Positions 63,149-64,000 of a DNA stretch of 64,000 nucleotides are shown in pieces. This DNA is from an uncultured Neokomagataea sp. GTDB taxonomy: Bacteria > Pseudomonadota > Alphaproteobacteria > Acetobacterales > Acetobacteraceae. The notes beneath the pieces were generated by a model, which had not been told where the DNA came from, searched no databases, and saw only the letters and a program-made list of their open reading frames with translations. Where the stretch lies: contig NZ_CAMKWA010000006.1 of assembly GCF_946476835.1 (NCBI RefSeq), forward strand, positions 1 through 64,000, read 5' to 3'. Every line of letters begins with the position of its first letter. The first letter of the stretch is position 1. A program made the translations under genes and the position numbers.

Positions 63149-63178
63149 CTTAAGGCTGGGTGAGGACCCAGCCTTAAG
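63149..63178 (-). terminator. Intrinsic terminator of the NodT-type efflux gene
   Basis: CTTAAGGCTGGGT and ACCCAGCCTTAAG form a perfect 13-bp stem around a 4-base loop, followed on the minus strand by TCTTTCT. It lies 11 bases beyond the stop of the efflux gene. Confidence 0.85.
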
Positions 63179-63189
63179 GGAGAGAGTGA

Positions 63190-64000
63190 TTAAGGGTGTG
63201 TGAGTGCGCCCGTCGGCAAGGGAGCGAGTGAGGCCCCTGTGCCTTTGCCCGGTGTAGAGGGCGCGGGGGCGGAGAGGTTTTCAAATTGCTCTGGGTGTGG
63301 AGAAGCGGTGACGTCTCCAACCGGAGCGGGGTTACGCAGGCCATCATACTGGAAGGGTGTGATGGAGAGTGTTTGATCCATGGTCGGCAGGAGTTTTACG
63401 TTCCAACCGCCGCCGAGGCTGCGGATCAAGTCCACATCAGCCTGATAAAGGCGTGTTGCGATTTCGACTTGGTGGATGCGGCTATCCAGTGTGTTCTCTT
63501 GGCTGAAGATCGCTTCGAGGTAGGTGCCGACGCCACCTTGATACAGGGTCATGGTCATGCCCTGAGTTTGTAGGTTAGCTGCAACGGCTTGTTGGAGCGC
63601 TTTGTTTTCTAGGTTGAGACGTTCAGTCCGTGAGAGACCATCTTCCACTTCGCGGAATGCGGCGAGGACGGTGCCACGATACTCGTCACGTGTTTCACGG
63701 TAAGCAGACCATGTGCGCTGAAGTTCAGCGCGGCGTAGGCCGCCGTCAAACAAAGGCATGTCAAAGCTGGCGCCGTAGGTCCACAAAGAGTTCGCGAGGT
63801 TTGCGAGGTCAAACCCGTTGGACTCAAAACCGCCACCGAAATTGAAGGCGATATGTGGATAGAACGCAGCGCGTGCGATACCGATTTCACGGTTGGCTTG
63901 TGCCATTTCACGTTCTGCGGAGGCGATGTCTGGGCGGCGTTGGAGCAGTTCAGACGGGATGCCGGCCGGGATGGTAGGTTGATGGAAGCTTAGCTTGTCA
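63190..64000 (-). CDS. Outer-membrane efflux channel, NodT/TolC family (5'-truncated by the window)
   Basis: The C-terminal part, about 270 residues, of an RND-efflux outer-membrane factor; the start is beyond the right edge. The frame continues past the first internal Met and reads SELLQRRPDIASAERE upstream of it, the conserved NodT segment. AAFYPHIAFNFGGGFESNG and LPLFDGGLRRAEL-type residues (FDMPLFDGGLRRAEL) follow, then the VLAAFREVEDGLSRTERL helix and YQADVDLIRSLGGGW. The rest of the tripartite pump would be expected beyond the window. The Pro/Ala-rich tail is variable in the family. Confidence 0.93.
   Translation of the reverse strand, partial: DKLSFHQPTIPAGIPSELLQRRPDIASAEREMAQANREIGIARAAFYPHIAFNFGGGFESNGFDLANLANSLWTYGASFDMPLFDGGLRRAELQRTWSAYRETRDEYRGTVLAAFREVEDGLSRTERLNLENKALQQAVAANLQTQGMTMTLYQGGVGTYLEAIFSQENTLDSRIHQVEIATRLYQADVDLIRSLGGGWNVKLLPTMDQTLSITPFQYDGLRNPAPVGDVTASPHPEQFENLSAPAPSTPGKGTGASLAPLPTGALTHP

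Noticed and set aside
1..64000. Insertion sequences, prophage, toxin-antitoxin pairs, restriction or CRISPR systems
   Set aside because: No transposase, integrase, phage, Cas or restriction gene and no regularly spaced repeats were found.
1..64000. tRNA or rRNA genes
   Set aside because: No cloverleaf with TTCRA-type arms or rRNA sequence was recognised in the intergenic gaps.

Overview
The window is a gene-dense stretch of a bacterial chromosome. No rRNA, tRNA, insertion sequence, prophage or CRISPR array was recognised. The protein families and their order (trpB-trpA-hdeD-accD-folC then dnaB, a Hint-domain surface protein, DUF2849-sulfite reductase-DUF934, the periplasmic multicopper oxidase CopA with CopB, an HdeD-type protein, Rrf2 and Zur regulators) point to an alphaproteobacterial acetic acid bacterium (Acetobacteraceae). 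Frequent TTG, CGT and GAT codons and fairly modest GC suggest the Gluconobacter/Neokomagataea/Acetobacter part of that family. The genus is an inference, not something the sequence proves.

Layout. 1-5.1 kb: NUDIX hydrolase, a small monooxygenase-fold protein, a VTT membrane protein, a Bcr/CflA drug pump coupled to a stand-alone receiver domain, apt, and a nitroreductase. 5.2-9.2 kb: helicase hrpB and a Hint-domain protein behind an AT-rich leader. 9.4-14.0 kb: an apparent envelope-stress cluster of membrane-anchored HtrA protease, OmpR-type regulator, histidine kinase, small secreted protein and SIMPL protein. 14.1-19.3 kb (minus): serine deaminase and a large PutA homologue with altered active sites. 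19.5-21.6 kb: secreted prolyl oligopeptidase. 21.7-24.0 kb (minus): feoA-feoB-Cys-rich protein, with a Fur-like palindrome upstream. 24.2-30.0 kb: copper detoxification (copB, copA, a His/Met/Cys-rich small protein, and a divergent copper P-type ATPase). 30-33.6 kb: alpha/beta hydrolase, cysK, a small ORF plus Zur, and a glycine-zipper lipoprotein. 33.9-37.7 kb: asparaginase, sugar porter, a membrane protein and a DUF4097 beta-repeat protein. 37.7-43.3 kb (minus): RluA-type synthase, ftsK, rsmD, RsuA/RluB-type synthase and a class I amidotransferase. 43.4-45.6 kb: tadA and degP. 45.7-49.5 kb: TonB-dependent receptor and a divergent PLC-like phosphodiesterase. 49.7-53.1 kb: Rrf2 regulator, GNAT, and the sulfite-reduction module. 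53.2-54.2 kb: corA. 54.6-62.4 kb: a frame-disrupted retropepsin-like gene, trpB-trpA, hdeD, accD, folC, dnaB. 62.6-64 kb (minus): arfB and a truncated NodT-type outer-membrane efflux gene.

Functional themes are envelope quality control (two HtrA proteases, a two-component system, a SIMPL protein), metal homeostasis (Feo, Cop, Zur, CorA, TonB), sulfur assimilation (cysK and sulfite reductase) and core housekeeping.

The most unusual observations are: (1) the PutA homologue keeps FAD-site residues and the aldehyde-dehydrogenase cysteine but has lost nearly all known proline-binding residues and the catalytic Glu and Asn of the second domain; (2) two genes, a retropepsin-like protein and a Hint protein, have plausible 5' ends separated from their bodies by one base at a homopolymer (G8 and T7); (3) a cysteine-free Rrf2 regulator has a 17-bp inverted repeat on its own promoter and sits next to sulfite-reduction genes. 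No complete undescribed multi-gene system could be demonstrated from sequence alone.
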